Source of the DNA: an uncultured Comamonadaceae bacterium
GTDB lineage: Bacteria; Pseudomonadota; Gammaproteobacteria; Burkholderiales; Burkholderiaceae_C
Assembly: GCA_937893415.1 (NCBI GenBank)
Contig: CALBWZ010000035.1
Coordinates: 1 to 8,247 of the forward strand
DNA: 8,247 nt
Direction: 5' to 3'
Every line of letters starts with the position of its first letter. The first letter of the stretch is position 1. Of this stretch, positions 7,835 through 8,247 are shown one piece after another. Position numbers and translations under genes: made by a program. The notes beneath the pieces are model-generated. The model searched no databases and was not told the DNA's origin. It saw only the letters and a program-made list of their open reading frames with translations.

Positions 7835-8247
7835 CGCGTTGGTTGCGTGGTTTATTTATTCTTTCCACAGTGTGGCGTTTTGGACTGCATGAGATTGTGT
7901 TGGCTAACTTTGCGACGCCTTGGCTGCATACCGTTGGGCGCGTGTTGTCCTTGGGGCGACAACACAGCGCACCGCGTGGTGAGCGCCTGCGTTTGGCGTT
8001 CGAGCAGCTGGGTCCTATTTTTGTCAAGTTTGGCCAAGTATTAAGTACACGACGCGACTTGTTAGCGCCAGATATTGCAGACGAGTTGGCCAAGTTACAA
8101 GACCGTGTACCGCCTTTTGAAAGCGCGGTTGCGGTGGCACAGATTGAACAAGCTTTTGGCACGCCATTGAACCAGTTGTTTGCAAGTTTTGATCAAATAC
8201 CAGTCGCCAGCGCATCTATTGCACAAGTGCACTTTGCCGTTTTACCG
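7831..8247 (+). CDS. ubiB: Ubiquinone biosynthesis regulatory protein kinase-like UbiB, 5' part (cut by window edge)
   Basis: UbiB belongs to the ABC1/ADCK/COQ8 atypical kinase family, whose ATPase activity supports ubiquinone synthesis at the inner membrane. A GTG start at 7831 overlaps the ubiJ stop codon (GTGA) and opens 139 codons without a stop up to the window end. The start agrees with the family N-terminus: [11 protein letters not shown], reading GTG as Met. Diagnostic motifs are [19 protein letters not shown] (60-78), containing the family KxGQ motif (K66-Q69), and the Ala-rich nucleotide loop ASASIAQVH (126-134) that replaces the usual kinase P-loop. About a quarter of the roughly 520-residue protein is present; the catalytic core and the C-terminal membrane helices lie beyond the edge. 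Coupling to ubiJ by the 4-nt overlap matches their joint role. Confidence 0.96.
   Translation, partial: MTRWLRGLFILSTVWRFGLHEIVLANFATPWLHTVGRVLSLGRQHSAPRGERLRLAFEQLGPIFVKFGQVLSTRRDLLAPDIADELAKLQDRVPPFESAVAVAQIEQAFGTPLNQLFASFDQIPVASASIAQVHFAVLP

Noticed and set aside
7414..8162. Antisense frames at 7414-7800 and 7740-8162 and a plus-strand frame at 7847-8044
   Set aside because: They overlap ubiJ and ubiB, whose motifs are clear, and show no protein-family features of their own.
1..8247. Search for tRNA or rRNA genes, CRISPR repeats, insertion-sequence ends, prophage or defence genes and long direct repeats
   Set aside because: None seen by eye; almost the whole window is accounted for by conserved metabolic genes in a compact arrangement.

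Overview
The window looks like a piece of a betaproteobacterial chromosome, most likely Burkholderiales and possibly Comamonadaceae-like. This rests on the moderate GC content, on the protein sequences, and on a gene order that I recall from that group: large DUF3683 FAD/Fe-S oxidoreductase, HIT protein, DUF971 protein, ubiE, Tim44-like protein, ubiJ, ubiB. The placement is inference; no rRNA or other taxonomic marker is present.

Layout: positions 1-468 hold the 5' part of a leftward gene for a glycerophosphodiester phosphodiesterase (ugpQ), cut by the window edge. A divergent intergenic region of about 110 bp (469-577) separates it from a rightward series that fills the rest. This series starts with a 1306-residue FAD and iron-sulfur oxidoreductase resembling E. 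coli YdiJ (578-4498). A HIT-family protein (4495-4971) and a DUF971 protein (4968-5405) follow, each overlapping its predecessor by 4 nt. Then come ubiE (5445-6176), an exported Tim44-like membrane protein (6233-7120), a hairpin that is probably a terminator (7152-7190), ubiJ (7226-7834), and the first 139 codons of ubiB (7831-8247), which runs off the right edge.

How they fit together: UbiE, UbiJ and UbiB act in the late steps of ubiquinone biosynthesis. UbiE is the C-methyltransferase, UbiJ an SCP2-domain lipid-binding accessory factor, and UbiB an atypical kinase/ATPase-like factor. The big oxidoreductase has an FAD module, two ferredoxin-type [4Fe-4S] motifs and two CCG cysteine-rich modules. 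It is therefore expected to oxidise a D-2-hydroxyacid and pass electrons towards the quinone pool, so the locus combines a probable quinone user with quinone-making genes. The HIT, DUF971 and Tim44-like proteins have no firmly known role here.

I saw no mobile elements, CRISPR arrays, tRNA or rRNA genes, phage genes or defence genes. This is mainly a conserved core-metabolism locus. The points worth a second look concern the poorly characterised genes inside the ubiquinone cluster rather than a clearly new system.
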